The notes below the pieces were generated by a model that saw nothing but the letters and a program-made list of their open reading frames with translations, was not told the origin of the DNA and did no database searches. A program made the position numbers and the translations under genes. A stretch of DNA of 59,290 nucleotides from a virus: positions 1 through 59,290 of the IMG/VR virus record IMGVR_UViG_3300031963_000163. One strand, given 5' to 3'. Shown in pieces: positions 5,918 through 13,990 of this stretch (position 1 is its first letter; each line of letters opens with the position of its first letter).

Positions 5918-6853
5918 ATGAAAAACATTTTTATAATCGGCACTTTTCCTAATAAGGATTATAAACTTACTTTGTTGGAATCTTGTATCGATTCTGTGAA
6001 ATCAATGGGATATGATATTTTGGTGGTTTCTCATCTTCCATTAAAAGAAAGTATTTTGAATAAGATAGATTATTTTTTATACGACAAGGAAAATAAATTG
6101 ATTGATAATGAACTCTCACCTCCTTGGTTTTTTTTCACAGATATTTTTTCCGTTAAGTGCATATCAATAAAAGGTCATGCACTAGCAGTCTCAAAAAACA
6201 TTATGAACGGAATAAATTTTGCAAAATCTTTGGGTTATAATTTTTTTTTCTATTGTGAATCAGATTGTATATTTTCTGAAAACGACATTGTAAAAATGGA
6301 AATTCTGAAAAATGAAATGTTTTGGAATCATAAAAAAGCTATTTTTTTCTCAACCACTTTGGAGGAAAGAAGAATATTTGAAACCATTTTTTTTGGGGGA
6401 GAAGTAGATTATTTTCATGAAAATATTTTTTTCCCGTTGGACCAATCGGATTTAGAGGGAACCACGATTTCGTTAGAAAGATTTATGTATAAAAAATACA
6501 ATCATTTAATTGATAACTTTTTAATAACCGAGGGACACTCTAAAGATTATTTTTCGGATAGTAAAATAAACATAGATTTCACTAAATTTATGGTTGAGGT
6601 TTTTTTATCCAATAGATACCCGTACCTTCATTTATTTATTAGAAACCTCAAAGAAAACCCATCATCAATGTTTGTACAAATAAATGATGACCCAATAAAA
6701 GAATTTACACCAGGTTATTGGTCAATAATGGAAATCAAAAACATACCAAACTTAAATGTAAAAGTAGAATTGGATGGTGAAGTATTTATAAAAAACTTCA
6801 ATTTTGAAGACCGACTATCATTTTCAAAAAAAGGGTTCATCAGTTTTAATTAA
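5918..6853 (+). CDS. Putative glycosyltransferase (GT-A-like), 311 aa
   Basis: I start at the ATG at 5918 (KNIFIIGTFP). The fold pattern is GT-A-like: an N-terminal beta strand and nucleotide-binding loop (IIGTFPNKD), then LVVSH, then an acidic motif FYCESDCIFSEND near residues 107-119 that could supply the metal-binding Asp. The body is very AT-rich, with long T-runs unlike its neighbours, and copies of a 20-bp repeat flank the gene. That suggests acquisition as a cassette. Likely roles are modification of phage or host surface glycans or of phage DNA; the substrate is unknown. No tag. Confidence 0.6.
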   Translation: MKNIFIIGTFPNKDYKLTLLESCIDSVKSMGYDILVVSHLPLKESILNKIDYFLYDKENKLIDNELSPPWFFFTDIFSVKCISIKGHALAVSKNIMNGINFAKSLGYNFFFYCESDCIFSENDIVKMEILKNEMFWNHKKAIFFSTTLEERRIFETIFFGGEVDYFHENIFFPLDQSDLEGTTISLERFMYKKYNHLIDNFLITEGHSKDYFSDSKINIDFTKFMVEVFLSNRYPYLHLFIRNLKENPSSMFVQINDDPIKEFTPGYWSIMEIKNIPNLNVKVELDGEVFIKNFNFEDRLSFSKKGFISFN

Positions 6854-6925
6854 AGATTATAAACGATATTTGAAATATGAAAGAGTCTTTGTTACTTATG
6901 TGAGGTACAAGTTGGGTCTAACTTG

Positions 6926-6945
6926 ACCATCTCAGAAAAAGGGGT
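6926..6945 (+). repeat. 20-bp dispersed repeat, copy 3
   Basis: Identical to the copy at 5556. The octamer GGGTCTAAC occurs both before and after it (around 6914 and 6942). Confidence 0.8.
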
Positions 6946-6954
6946 CTAACCTAA

Positions 6955-6961
6955 TATTTAT
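6955..6961 (+). promoter_or_regulatory. TATTTAT box (late-type)
   Basis: Ends 16 bases before the ATG at 6978. Confidence 0.55.
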
Positions 6962-6977
6962 TTTAAATTGAAATTAC

Positions 6978-7337
6978 ATGAAAAGAATTATAAAGTTGAC
7001 CGAATCTGATTTGAAAAGATTGGTTAAAAAAATAGTTAAAGAGCAAGATGAACTTGGGTTGGATGAACCACACTATCAGTTTGATAAAGAGGTAGGGTTA
7101 GTTCTATTGGTGGGAGCCAGTTCAAGACAAGTTAAAAAAGTATTGAGAAACTTGCCAACTACTTTAACATATTTGTCGTTAAGAGATTGTGACTTTGCTG
7201 ACTTTGACGGTATTGATTTATGTTCTTTCGGTACATTAAGGAACGTGAATCTAATAGGTACTGAAAATAATTTGGAAGAACAAGGATATGAATGTTTGGA
7301 CAAATGGGATGAAAGAGGTCAATATGGTACATTGTAA
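6978..7337 (+). CDS. Tagged LRR-like protein, 119 aa
   Basis: The tag RIIKLTESDLKRLVKKIVKE before Q is one of the clearest in the window, although VKE has Val rather than Ile or Leu before x-E. After it, residues ~50-95 show two leucine-rich-repeat-like strands (TTLTYLSLRDCDF and GTLRNVNLIGTENN). That suggests a minimal LRR fold for protein binding. Own upstream box and a terminator after it. I infer a packaged binding protein, perhaps neutralising a host factor on entry. Confidence 0.7.
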   Translation: MKRIIKLTESDLKRLVKKIVKEQDELGLDEPHYQFDKEVGLVLLVGASSRQVKKVLRNLPTTLTYLSLRDCDFADFDGIDLCSFGTLRNVNLIGTENNLEEQGYECLDKWDERGQYGTL

Positions 7338-7358
7338 TTGAAAAAAGATTTTAAATAT

Positions 7359-7384
7359 AACCCCTCCTTAGTGAGGGGTTTTTT
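7359..7384 (+). terminator. Rho-independent terminator
   Basis: Stem AACCCCTC/GAGGGGTT followed by T-rich sequence. Confidence 0.85.
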
Positions 7385-7429
7385 ATTTGATTTGTAATTT
7401 TGTTTGTCTATACTTTCAAAAAAAGGTAT

Positions 7430-8020
7430 ATGGCAGAATATTCAGCAAAATGGAAAAAATCCTTTGAGAAAAAATTCTCAAAAGCTTTATCTCAAATTAG
7501 AGAACTCGAACAAGAGTATAAGGAAATGGTTGAGACCAATCCTGACGAGTGGGACCTAAATTATCTTTATGTTGATAATGGAACGCTCGAATATGATAGT
7601 CCTTCTGATTTGACCATTTATCATTATGATGGTGCTGAAGAAGGTTCAAAAGAATATGTTGAAATTGGTGTTAGTGGTTCCAAAGCATCAAGTTATGCAT
7701 TCAAATTTTATTCTCTACAAGAACTAATTGATTTTAGAAACAAATTGATTGAATCAATTGATAAGTTTGGTAGAGTTCCTGAAGAAACCAAAAATGTTAT
7801 TTCTGACGACTGTGAGGACGAGGAAGGTTGGGAAGATAATGAGGAGACCGAGTACACAATTCAAGCTTCAAGAACTTGTGTTCAATCATGGACACATACA
7901 GTGATGGCAAGGTCTTCATGTGAAGCTTATAGAAAAGTTCAAGAGGACCCCGATGGTTCAACCCACGATGAGAACGATGACCTTGACCAATATGGTGAGA
8001 TTGATTATGAAATTATTTAA
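7430..8020 (+). CDS. Hypothetical acidic protein, 196 aa
   Basis: The ATG at 7430 opens MAEYSAKWKKSFEKKFSKAL, a basic helix, followed by a coiled-coil-like stretch (LSQIRELEQEYKEMVE). Residues ~115-160 are strongly acidic (SDDCEDEEGWEDNEETE). The C-terminus (SWTHTVMARSSCEAYRKVQE) resembles a small alpha-beta domain, but I cannot name it. No tag and no TATTTAT box close upstream. A terminator follows. Confidence 0.65.
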   Translation: MAEYSAKWKKSFEKKFSKALSQIRELEQEYKEMVETNPDEWDLNYLYVDNGTLEYDSPSDLTIYHYDGAEEGSKEYVEIGVSGSKASSYAFKFYSLQELIDFRNKLIESIDKFGRVPEETKNVISDDCEDEEGWEDNEETEYTIQASRTCVQSWTHTVMARSSCEAYRKVQEDPDGSTHDENDDLDQYGEIDYEII

Positions 8021-8040
8021 ATCCCTATGAATAACATTAA

Positions 8041-8062
8041 CCCTCCACTCGGAGGGTTTTTT
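8041..8062 (+). terminator. Rho-independent terminator
   Basis: CCCTCC-ACTC-GGAGGG then six T. Confidence 0.85.
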
Positions 8063-8073
8063 GTTACCTGTTG

Positions 8074-8080
8074 TATTTAT
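8074..8080 (+). promoter_or_regulatory. TATTTAT box (late-type)
   Basis: Ends 15 bases before the ATG at 8096. Confidence 0.55.
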
Positions 8081-8095
8081 TGAAAAAGAACTACT

Positions 8096-8383
8096 ATGCC
8101 AAAAATTGTTAAATTGAACGAGTCTGACCTACAAAAATTGGTTAAGAGGATTATAAAAGAGGATGACGAGCGTAGAATCGGTTATGGTACCGAACAAATA
8201 CGTAATTTACAAAAAGATTTAGCTGGCGACGAAGATGTTAGACTAAGTGATTATTCTGGTGACTTGAGAGGTGAAGTGATGAAGAAAAAAGATTATCTTA
8301 TCTCATGGTTAAGAGATATCATTCAAGACGAAGATTGGAATAGACTCGGAGATGTTATCTTGTATATAAAACACAGAATGTAA
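8096..8383 (+). CDS. Tagged small protein, 95 aa
   Basis: Tag KIVKLNESDLQKLVKRIIKE before D, giving an IKE site near residue 22. The rest is charged and helical (TEQIRNLQKDLAGDEDVRL and LISWLRDIIQDEDW). It is followed closely by the tagged zinc-peptidase-like gene at 8394, probably in one transcript. No family recognised; the tag makes packaging likely. Confidence 0.75.
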   Translation: MPKIVKLNESDLQKLVKRIIKEDDERRIGYGTEQIRNLQKDLAGDEDVRLSDYSGDLRGEVMKKKDYLISWLRDIIQDEDWNRLGDVILYIKHRM

Positions 8384-8393
8384 TTTATTATTA

Positions 8394-9338
8394 ATGAGAT
8401 ACATTATTTCCGAAAGACAATATCGATTATTAATCGAACAGGAGTCTTCAGACAATTGGTTATATAATTGGTTTAGAGATGTTCCTGAAGAGAAGATTAG
8501 AAACACATTTGCGTTTTTTAGTCCAAATTCTTTCGATAATTTTTTTAATGCACCTCAAAATATTAAAAACAGAATTCCTCGACCTAACTATTATACTAAG
8601 ATTGAAATTCTTGATTTGTTATCAAAAAAACCAAAGATTAATAATGTAGATAAAAATACATTTGATTTCATTAATGGTGATACCAATACAGGGGCATTAT
8701 ATATTGGAAGTGAATTTGCTGAAAAATTTCAGGAATATACTACCTTCATAGATGATATGGAAAAAGAATTATCAAAATATGAAAAAACACCTGAAATTTC
8801 TAGTAGGTTAAAAGAACTTAAGTCAACAAGAAAAAGAATTGAGCATATGGCAAAATATGCTGGTTCAATTTTAATTCCAAGTGATATTAATTCGAGAATC
8901 AAAGGTTGGGGTATGAGTGAAAAAGATATTATTAGACATGAGGAAATGCATGGTTTATATGATATAACTCAAAACGTGGCAGGTAATATAATCAGAAGCC
9001 TTTGTAAAAGTTCAAAATGTAACAAAGAAGAATTAAAGTCAGTAACAAAAAATACTGAGGTATACTCATATTTGATGACCATAAGAAGTAAGTTTAATAT
9101 GTCCCCGACTGATGTTGTAAAATCTGCTAAAGTTCTTAGAGGTCCTAAGGATAGTGAAATTATTTTGGTGGTTGATAGAAATGGTAAGTCACTAACTTTG
9201 AAAGATTATCTACCGAATAATAGTGCTGTCTTGAAAGCTATGGAATGTTGTACAGGGGACATAGGAAATTCAATCAAAGTTTTACATAATACATTAGCAA
9301 TGAATGATGAACCAGCAAATGATAGTTTAATGGCATAA
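8394..9338 (+). CDS. Tagged zinc-metallopeptidase-like protein, 314 aa
   Basis: Tag RYIISERQYRLLIEQ, with LIE before Q (about residue 15). A helical region (residues ~110-150) precedes DIIRHEEMHGLYD, in which HEEMH (residues 182-186) is a canonical HExxH zinc motif placed in a helix. The third ligand is not obvious. No signal peptide is present, so if active it would act inside the virion or in the infected cell. Two other HExxH proteins with tag-like starts occur in the window (20689 and 49535). No exact peptidase family is assigned. Activity is inferred from the motif alone. Confidence 0.65.
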   Translation: MRYIISERQYRLLIEQESSDNWLYNWFRDVPEEKIRNTFAFFSPNSFDNFFNAPQNIKNRIPRPNYYTKIEILDLLSKKPKINNVDKNTFDFINGDTNTGALYIGSEFAEKFQEYTTFIDDMEKELSKYEKTPEISSRLKELKSTRKRIEHMAKYAGSILIPSDINSRIKGWGMSEKDIIRHEEMHGLYDITQNVAGNIIRSLCKSSKCNKEELKSVTKNTEVYSYLMTIRSKFNMSPTDVVKSAKVLRGPKDSEIILVVDRNGKSLTLKDYLPNNSAVLKAMECCTGDIGNSIKVLHNTLAMNDEPANDSLMA

Positions 9339-9339
9339 T

Positions 9340-9717
9340 ATGAGAGAGCAAACAATAACATATCCTACAGTTAAACATTATCAGATAGCAAATTCTAAAT
9401 TGGACGAAGTTGCCAAATATATCAATAAACCATTAACAAAATACGTCAACCAAAGTAACATCAAAGATATCTACCCTATGGTAGACCATATTGATGTTTA
9501 TGAACTTGAGGATATTGGTTATTTTATTTTACGAATTTATGTGAATGACCCCGAGATGGATGAAGATAATCTGTATGATAAGGAGTTAGACCCTCATTAC
9601 TTGGTTGATTATCACTTCAAAAAGTTTTTACCTTATGTTGGTATAGAATCAAAGAAAAAAACAGGTTTTGCGGTAGTGAGACCTGATGGTAAGGTCATTA
9701 ATAAATGGATGAACTAA
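9340..9717 (+). CDS. Hypothetical protein, 125 aa
   Basis: Starts one base after the preceding stop, so it is probably cotranslated with the peptidase-like gene. It is an acidic alpha-beta protein with PMVDHIDVYELEDIGYFILR and a C-terminal VVRPDGKVINKWM strand-turn-strand. It has no tag, signal peptide or recognised motif. Being in the same transcript as tagged proteins, it may be an immunity, chaperone or partner protein for the peptidase-like product; that is speculation. Confidence 0.6.
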   Translation: MREQTITYPTVKHYQIANSKLDEVAKYINKPLTKYVNQSNIKDIYPMVDHIDVYELEDIGYFILRIYVNDPEMDEDNLYDKELDPHYLVDYHFKKFLPYVGIESKKKTGFAVVRPDGKVINKWMN

Positions 9718-9719
9718 AC

Positions 9720-9726
9720 TATTTAT
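9720..9726 (+). promoter_or_regulatory. TATTTAT box
   Basis: Ends 8 bases before the ATG at 9735, between the two common spacing classes. Confidence 0.45.
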
Positions 9727-9734
9727 AAAAAAAT

Positions 9735-9986
9735 ATGAAAAAGGTTATAAAACTTACAGAAGCCGATTTAACCAAAATAATCGATAAGGTGGTTAAGGAG
9801 CAAAAGTCAGAAAAAAAAGACGAGGAAGTTTCTTGGTTATGGAAAGTCAAAAAGAAATTGAAAGGAATTTCTGACGAGCAGTTAGACTACAACATGAGAA
9901 ACGACTTACCTTGGGATTGGAAGGGTACTAAAGAAGGATATTTTGAAAAGATGGAACCAAGAAAAAGACATTCAGGTTCTAATTAA
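9735..9986 (+). CDS. Tagged small protein, 83 aa
   Basis: Tag KVIKLTEADLTKIIDKVVKE before Q. The remaining ~60 residues are Lys- and Trp-rich (VSWLWKVKKKLKGI and LPWDWKGT). Such a small basic, tryptophan-rich product could bind nucleic acid or membrane, but no family is recognised. The tag is longer than a third of the protein, so cleavage would leave a short basic peptide. Confidence 0.7.
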   Translation: MKKVIKLTEADLTKIIDKVVKEQKSEKKDEEVSWLWKVKKKLKGISDEQLDYNMRNDLPWDWKGTKEGYFEKMEPRKRHSGSN

Positions 9987-9988
9987 CA

Positions 9989-9995
9989 TATTTAT
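9989..9995 (+). promoter_or_regulatory. TATTTAT box (late-type)
   Basis: Ends 14 bases before the ATG at 10010. Confidence 0.55.
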
Positions 9996-10009
9996 ATTAA
10001 AGTCAATTT

Positions 10010-10648
10010 ATGAAACATTTATTAAATAACATGTCGGAGCAAGAAAAAAATGCTATCCGTGAACAACATACAGGTGGAATGCAACTTTCAAATCAAAAGT
10101 TCCGTAAACTTGTTAAATCAAAACTCGGTGATGTTAAAACAATAGTAAAAGAATCTAGAACTATTTCTGAACAGAGAGAATCAAAAGATTCTGCAGACAT
10201 CAATCAAATTATGGATTTAGGGTATAGATTCATGATGGACCGTAATCCTGATGGTCCAAAAAATAAAATGGGATTTGAAGCCGCTCTCGATGATTTAAAA
10301 TGGATTTTCAAAACAACAATTAGTAATATCGAAGGTCAGCGTAGAGGAATTGGAGGTATTGAAGAAACAAAAGAAGAGACTAAAGAAGGTTTCTTTGATG
10401 ATATCTTTGGTAAACCTGACGTTGATAGAGCGACAAGAGATAGTATGAGAGCTACAGGTGCATCTGGAAGAGGTAGAAGAGATTCAGATTATGGTAGAGC
10501 ACCAAAAAGAGAAGATGAGTATGTTATATTCAAAGGACAACAATTTAGTCCAGATGATATTGAATATGCGTCTTACGATGATTTGGGAGACTTACCAAGA
10601 ATTGAAGATGGAAAATTAATTGTTACAAATCCTGCTTGGGAATTATAA
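10010..10648 (+). CDS. Tagged protein (second tag class), 212 aa
   Basis: The N-terminus HLLNNMSEQEKNAIREQHTG belongs to a second tag type, (M/I)-S/T-E-x-E-K-x-x-I, also seen at 11737, 24826, 26981 and 54218. Several I/L-x-E or similar sites follow (IRE before Q, ISE before Q near residue 54). The first 55 residues therefore look like a long propeptide with repeated sites. The remainder is soluble, with a Gly/Arg-rich central segment and an acidic C-terminus. No enzyme motif is visible. It could be a scaffold-like or internal head protein. Confidence 0.7.
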   Translation: MKHLLNNMSEQEKNAIREQHTGGMQLSNQKFRKLVKSKLGDVKTIVKESRTISEQRESKDSADINQIMDLGYRFMMDRNPDGPKNKMGFEAALDDLKWIFKTTISNIEGQRRGIGGIEETKEETKEGFFDDIFGKPDVDRATRDSMRATGASGRGRRDSDYGRAPKREDEYVIFKGQQFSPDDIEYASYDDLGDLPRIEDGKLIVTNPAWEL

Positions 10649-10672
10649 AAATTATTTCTAAATAATATCAAA

Positions 10673-10697
10673 CCCCATCTTAAAGATGGGGTTTTTT
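10673..10697 (+). terminator. Rho-independent terminator
   Basis: CCCCATCT-TAA-AGATGGGG followed by six T. Confidence 0.9.
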
Positions 10698-10736
10698 ATT
10701 TATATTTCACGAAATAAAAAAAGATATTTTTCAACC

Positions 10737-10743
10737 TATTTAT
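10737..10743 (+). promoter_or_regulatory. TATTTAT box, short spacing
   Basis: Ends 4 bases before the ATG at 10748. Confidence 0.5.
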
Positions 10744-10747
10744 ATAC

Positions 10748-11077
10748 ATGGATAGAGATTTCGTAATATCAATTATAAAATTTATGAATCAGATGGGTAT
10801 GAAAACATCCGTTGATATTACGAGGTCTTATATGAATCCTAACGGGAGAAAAAGTGTTTGTGTTGAAGTGATAGTTGAACATAAAAGAAAAAAAGAATAT
10901 GACTCTTATCATTGTTATGAATTAAGAAATGATAAGATTGTTTATTCTGAAGGTAATGAAGTCATGGCCGTTGAAGAGGGACTTTTAGCCTACCTCGGAA
11001 ATAATAGGGACGTAGAAAATTATTTGGAAGGTCTTGCTAGATATGAAGCAAAGAAATTTTTTGAAAAATCGTTTTAA
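10748..11077 (+). CDS. Hypothetical protein, 109 aa
   Basis: A 109-residue alpha-beta protein: N-terminal helix (DFVISIIKFMNQMG), strands (VCVEVIVEHKRKKEYDSY), and a C-terminal helical tail (ENYLEGLARYEAKKFFEKSF). No tag, although it has a short-spacing TATTTAT box. It lies directly upstream of, and probably in one transcript with, the tagged M23 peptidase-like gene. Function unknown. Confidence 0.65.
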   Translation: MDRDFVISIIKFMNQMGMKTSVDITRSYMNPNGRKSVCVEVIVEHKRKKEYDSYHCYELRNDKIVYSEGNEVMAVEEGLLAYLGNNRDVENYLEGLARYEAKKFFEKSF

Positions 11078-11080
11078 ATT

Positions 11081-11716
11081 ATGAAATACATTCTAAAAGA
11101 GTCACAGTTACTCAGATTGATTAAATTTGGATTAAAAGAAGCACCAAGTGCCTCAGATAAAATATTGGGTGATAATAATGTTAAAATACCAAGAGATGGA
11201 GCTCACGCTGGTCAATCAGGTTGGCAGAGTAATAACGCTTGGGATATCAAAGCCGATATAGGAGACCCTGTTTATGCAGTTGCACCAGGTACAGTAATTA
11301 CCTATAATGACTATGGTCCAAAAGTTATCAAAAAAAATGGTAAGAAATTATTTGGGTTAGGTTTCACAGTAAAAAGTGATGGAGACCTTCCTGATGTATA
11401 TTATACCCACCTGAAAGATGGTCAAGTTAAGAAGGGTGATAAAGTTGAATGTGGTCAACTTTTAGGGTTCATAATGGATTTCCCAGGAAGTTCTTATGAC
11501 CATTTACATATCGGAGTAGAAAAAGGACATAACATCAGAGAATTTATAAATGATGATGGCACTTTGAAATGTGGAGGTTCGATGGATTTGAATAAAATTA
11601 AAATAGGTAACATAGAACCTTCAGATGATGAAGATATGGGTGGAGAGGAAGGAGGAGATAACTCAGGAAAAACTAATGCTGGTGGAGGATACGGCTCGAT
11701 AGTTAAATTTAGATAA
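11081..11716 (+). CDS. Tagged M23-type peptidase-like protein, 211 aa
   Basis: The N-terminus KYILKESQLLRLIKFGLKE before A is a tag with an LKE site at residue 20. A lysostaphin-like M23 domain follows (~50-150): NNAWDIKADIGDPVYAVAPG, then YTHLKDG and YDHLHIGVE. The H-x-H pair is at 141 and 143 and Asp at 55. The usual first histidine position (residue 51) is Asn, so zinc binding may be altered or supplied by a nearby His (residue 42). M23 enzymes cut peptidoglycan cross-links. A packaged wall enzyme helping DNA entry is the natural reading. The C-terminal tail is Gly/acidic. Confidence 0.8.
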   Translation: MKYILKESQLLRLIKFGLKEAPSASDKILGDNNVKIPRDGAHAGQSGWQSNNAWDIKADIGDPVYAVAPGTVITYNDYGPKVIKKNGKKLFGLGFTVKSDGDLPDVYYTHLKDGQVKKGDKVECGQLLGFIMDFPGSSYDHLHIGVEKGHNIREFINDDGTLKCGGSMDLNKIKIGNIEPSDDEDMGGEEGGDNSGKTNAGGGYGSIVKFR

Positions 11717-11724
11717 GATAAAGG

Positions 11725-11731
11725 TATTTAT
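11725..11731 (+). promoter_or_regulatory. TATTTAT box, short spacing
   Basis: Ends 5 bases before the ATG at 11737. Confidence 0.55.
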
Positions 11732-11736
11732 AACGT

Positions 11737-13251
11737 ATGAGAAATTCAATGATTATATCTGAATCTGAAAGAAGTAGAATTTTATCTATGCACGAATCTT
11801 TTGTGCCTAAGAGATATAGAGAAAAAAAGGATTCGTCATCAATACCAAATCTTATCAATCAATTTATAGATGAACTTAATTTTCAAAAGCAGGTTCATCT
11901 TCATAGTTTATCTATGATTGAAAGTCACAAGAGAGCTGATTATATCAAAAAGTACCAAAACAAATACGTCGTAGGGCTTTTTTCTCATAACCAAGTGATT
12001 TCGGAAACCTATCTTGGTAATTTCAAAAATGTTATCACAGAATCTGAAGTAAGTTACTCAGACCAACTCGACAAATTTAATAATTTCTTAGTTAAGTCTC
12101 TTCTATTTGATAACGGTATAATAACTGAACAGTGGTGGAATCCACAAGAATATATCGGTAATGTTGTAAGTACTGTTAGTGATGCTGCGTCAAGTGCATA
12201 TAATAGTGCGGCACAAACTGTAGGTGCTGCATGGGATAAAACAAAGCAAGTTGCAGGACAAGCTTGGGACGCAACAAAACAAGCAGGTGCATATGTTGCA
12301 AATCAATTAGCAAGTGCGGTTGATTATATTAAAAAAAATGGTCTCGGTGTCGTTTTTGAAAATCTAAGAAAAGCCTTGATGAGTATGGTGGGAACAGCCA
12401 TACAAGTTGCGTTATCATTCACAGGTGTAGGTGCAATTGCAAACGAAGTTGCTTGGGGTATAATGGCTCTTTATGACGCTTATCAATACTTTGTGAACAG
12501 TGCACCAGGGTCCTTAGCCAATCTAATAATTGACTTAATTTGTTTGTTAACCGCAGGAACATTAGGTAAAGCTCTGGGAAAATTGGTAGGTACTGTAGGA
12601 ACGAGTATAACTGGTGTGTTACAAAAATTTATGGCAACTGGAGTAGGTCAGGCAATCAAACCTGTTTTAGGTGTGATAAGTGGAGGTGCGTCAAAATTAT
12701 CTTCATGGCTCGGAACAGCTGCGAAATTTATGGCAGATAAAATGGGAATCACATGGGTTGCTGGTTTATTAGGAAAGGTGGTAACTTTCTTCAAAGATAT
12801 GGCGGCACAGTTAGCCGCTCTTATCGCAGCACCAGTTGCTAAAGTATTGGTTAGAGCTGGAGTACCTTTAACATCCAAATTTGAAGCCGCAGTCTTTACT
12901 CAACTTGCCCAAAAATCAGAAGAGGAAATTGCTAAAGCAGTTGGAAACGGAATTACTAAAGCCGAAATTAAATTAGCTGAAAAATATGCTAACGAGTACC
13001 TCAGAGAAAAACCAACCGCAGAAGCCTTGGGATTTTTAGACCAAAAAATGGGGACTAAGATGGGAGACGCTTACGCACTTTATTTGAATTCGACAAAACT
13101 TGCAAGTCATACTAACAAACTTGCGTCAGGTGCTTATAATGTTGTTGATTACTCAGTGGACGCTGCAAGGGGAGATTATAACCCCCTTGAAAAAGCTAAT
13201 AAGTTAGCACAAAGAACTGTAAACGCGTCACAAAGGTTAGCAGGACAATAA
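11737..13251 (+). CDS. Large tagged membrane-active protein, 504 aa
   Basis: Second-class tag NSMIISESERSRILSMHESF, then a ~120-residue soluble segment containing further tag-like ITESE and IITEQ (ITE before Q at about residue 130). Residues ~145-190 are Ala-rich repeats (AWDKTKQVAGQAWDATKQAG) typical of amphipathic membrane-binding helices. Residues ~210-380 hold several hydrophobic glycine/alanine-rich segments. The rest is helical and polar. This resembles ejection or pore proteins more than an enzyme; no catalytic motif is seen. It is the largest tagged protein here. I infer a virion protein that forms or lines a channel during DNA delivery. Confidence 0.75.
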   Translation: MRNSMIISESERSRILSMHESFVPKRYREKKDSSSIPNLINQFIDELNFQKQVHLHSLSMIESHKRADYIKKYQNKYVVGLFSHNQVISETYLGNFKNVITESEVSYSDQLDKFNNFLVKSLLFDNGIITEQWWNPQEYIGNVVSTVSDAASSAYNSAAQTVGAAWDKTKQVAGQAWDATKQAGAYVANQLASAVDYIKKNGLGVVFENLRKALMSMVGTAIQVALSFTGVGAIANEVAWGIMALYDAYQYFVNSAPGSLANLIIDLICLLTAGTLGKALGKLVGTVGTSITGVLQKFMATGVGQAIKPVLGVISGGASKLSSWLGTAAKFMADKMGITWVAGLLGKVVTFFKDMAAQLAALIAAPVAKVLVRAGVPLTSKFEAAVFTQLAQKSEEEIAKAVGNGITKAEIKLAEKYANEYLREKPTAEALGFLDQKMGTKMGDAYALYLNSTKLASHTNKLASGAYNVVDYSVDAARGDYNPLEKANKLAQRTVNASQRLAGQ

Positions 13252-13274
13252 TTTCCCTGTTCCAATTTTTTTTA

Positions 13275-13281
13275 TATTTAT
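13275..13281 (+). promoter_or_regulatory. TATTTAT box, short spacing
   Basis: Ends 4 bases before the ATG at 13286. Confidence 0.5.
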
Positions 13282-13285
13282 AGTC

Positions 13286-13684
13286 ATGAGTTGGAGTGCT
13301 GACTATAATCCCGATAACATAATTAATGACTATACCAAACCTTTGAGTAAGGTTTGGGATAATCTCATGCCCCTTTCATATCCACATGTTCTCGAATTCA
13401 AAACAAACAAAGTTTTTGAAGTTTTAGTAAAAAGAAAAATGGGACCATACTCTATGAATGAGAACTTTATTGATTATGATTGTGATGTTATTATAGATAA
13501 AACCCCTTTGGTGGAAAATGGGTGGGATGGTGGTCCGATTAACAAAGAAATGGTGGATAAATGTTATGGCGAACTCTATTTTAATAATTTGAGAGCGAAA
13601 ATGGTTGAGTTAGCTCAATATGCTGGACTCAAGTTTAGTACATTTGATGCTGGTGGAACACTAAATGCAAAAACCAACGGCTAA
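13286..13684 (+). CDS. Hypothetical protein, 132 aa
   Basis: An untagged 132-residue protein with aromatic and acidic content (VWDNLMPLSYPHVLEFKTNK, then VLVKRKMGPYSMNENFIDYD), predicted alpha-beta. No signal or membrane segment. It is followed after two bases by the gene at 13687 and lies between two large tagged membrane-active proteins, possibly as an accessory. Function unknown. Confidence 0.65.
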   Translation: MSWSADYNPDNIINDYTKPLSKVWDNLMPLSYPHVLEFKTNKVFEVLVKRKMGPYSMNENFIDYDCDVIIDKTPLVENGWDGGPINKEMVDKCYGELYFNNLRAKMVELAQYAGLKFSTFDAGGTLNAKTNG

Positions 13685-13686
13685 TC

Positions 13687-13977
13687 ATGAACACTTTTGA
13701 CGATTTATTGAAGAATAGGGAGAAAATTTCTAAAGCAGTCCAAGACGCCACTGAAGGAGAAATTATAGATTTCGATTTTATGATTGACCATTTAACCATG
13801 GGAGGAAGACCTTCAATTGTAACAATAATGTTATCAGTTCCTGCAAAAGTGAAAAGAAAGTATGATTTCGATATGGACTCACTTTTAGATAAACACACAG
13901 AAACAATTCGACAGATTATTTCAGTTTTTGGATTTCCCGAATTATTTTCAAGAAGTATTCGATACATGGTTCTTTAG
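13687..13977 (+). CDS. Hypothetical protein, 96 aa
   Basis: A 96-residue protein with a helical N-terminus (FDDLLKNREKISKAVQDATE) and strands in the middle (RPSIVTIMLSVPAKVKRKYD). It ends just before the next TATTTAT box. Partner of the preceding gene by position. No recognisable family and no tag. Confidence 0.6.
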   Translation: MNTFDDLLKNREKISKAVQDATEGEIIDFDFMIDHLTMGGRPSIVTIMLSVPAKVKRKYDFDMDSLLDKHTETIRQIISVFGFPELFSRSIRYMVL

Positions 13978-13978
13978 G

Positions 13979-13985
13979 TATTTAT
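13979..13985 (+). promoter_or_regulatory. TATTTAT box, short spacing
   Basis: Ends 5 bases before the ATG at 13991. Confidence 0.55.
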
Positions 13986-13990
13986 ATTTT

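Noticed and set aside
5556-6945. CRISPR array
   Set aside because: Only three copies of the repeat, spaced 280 and 1050 bases apart with genes between; no spacers.
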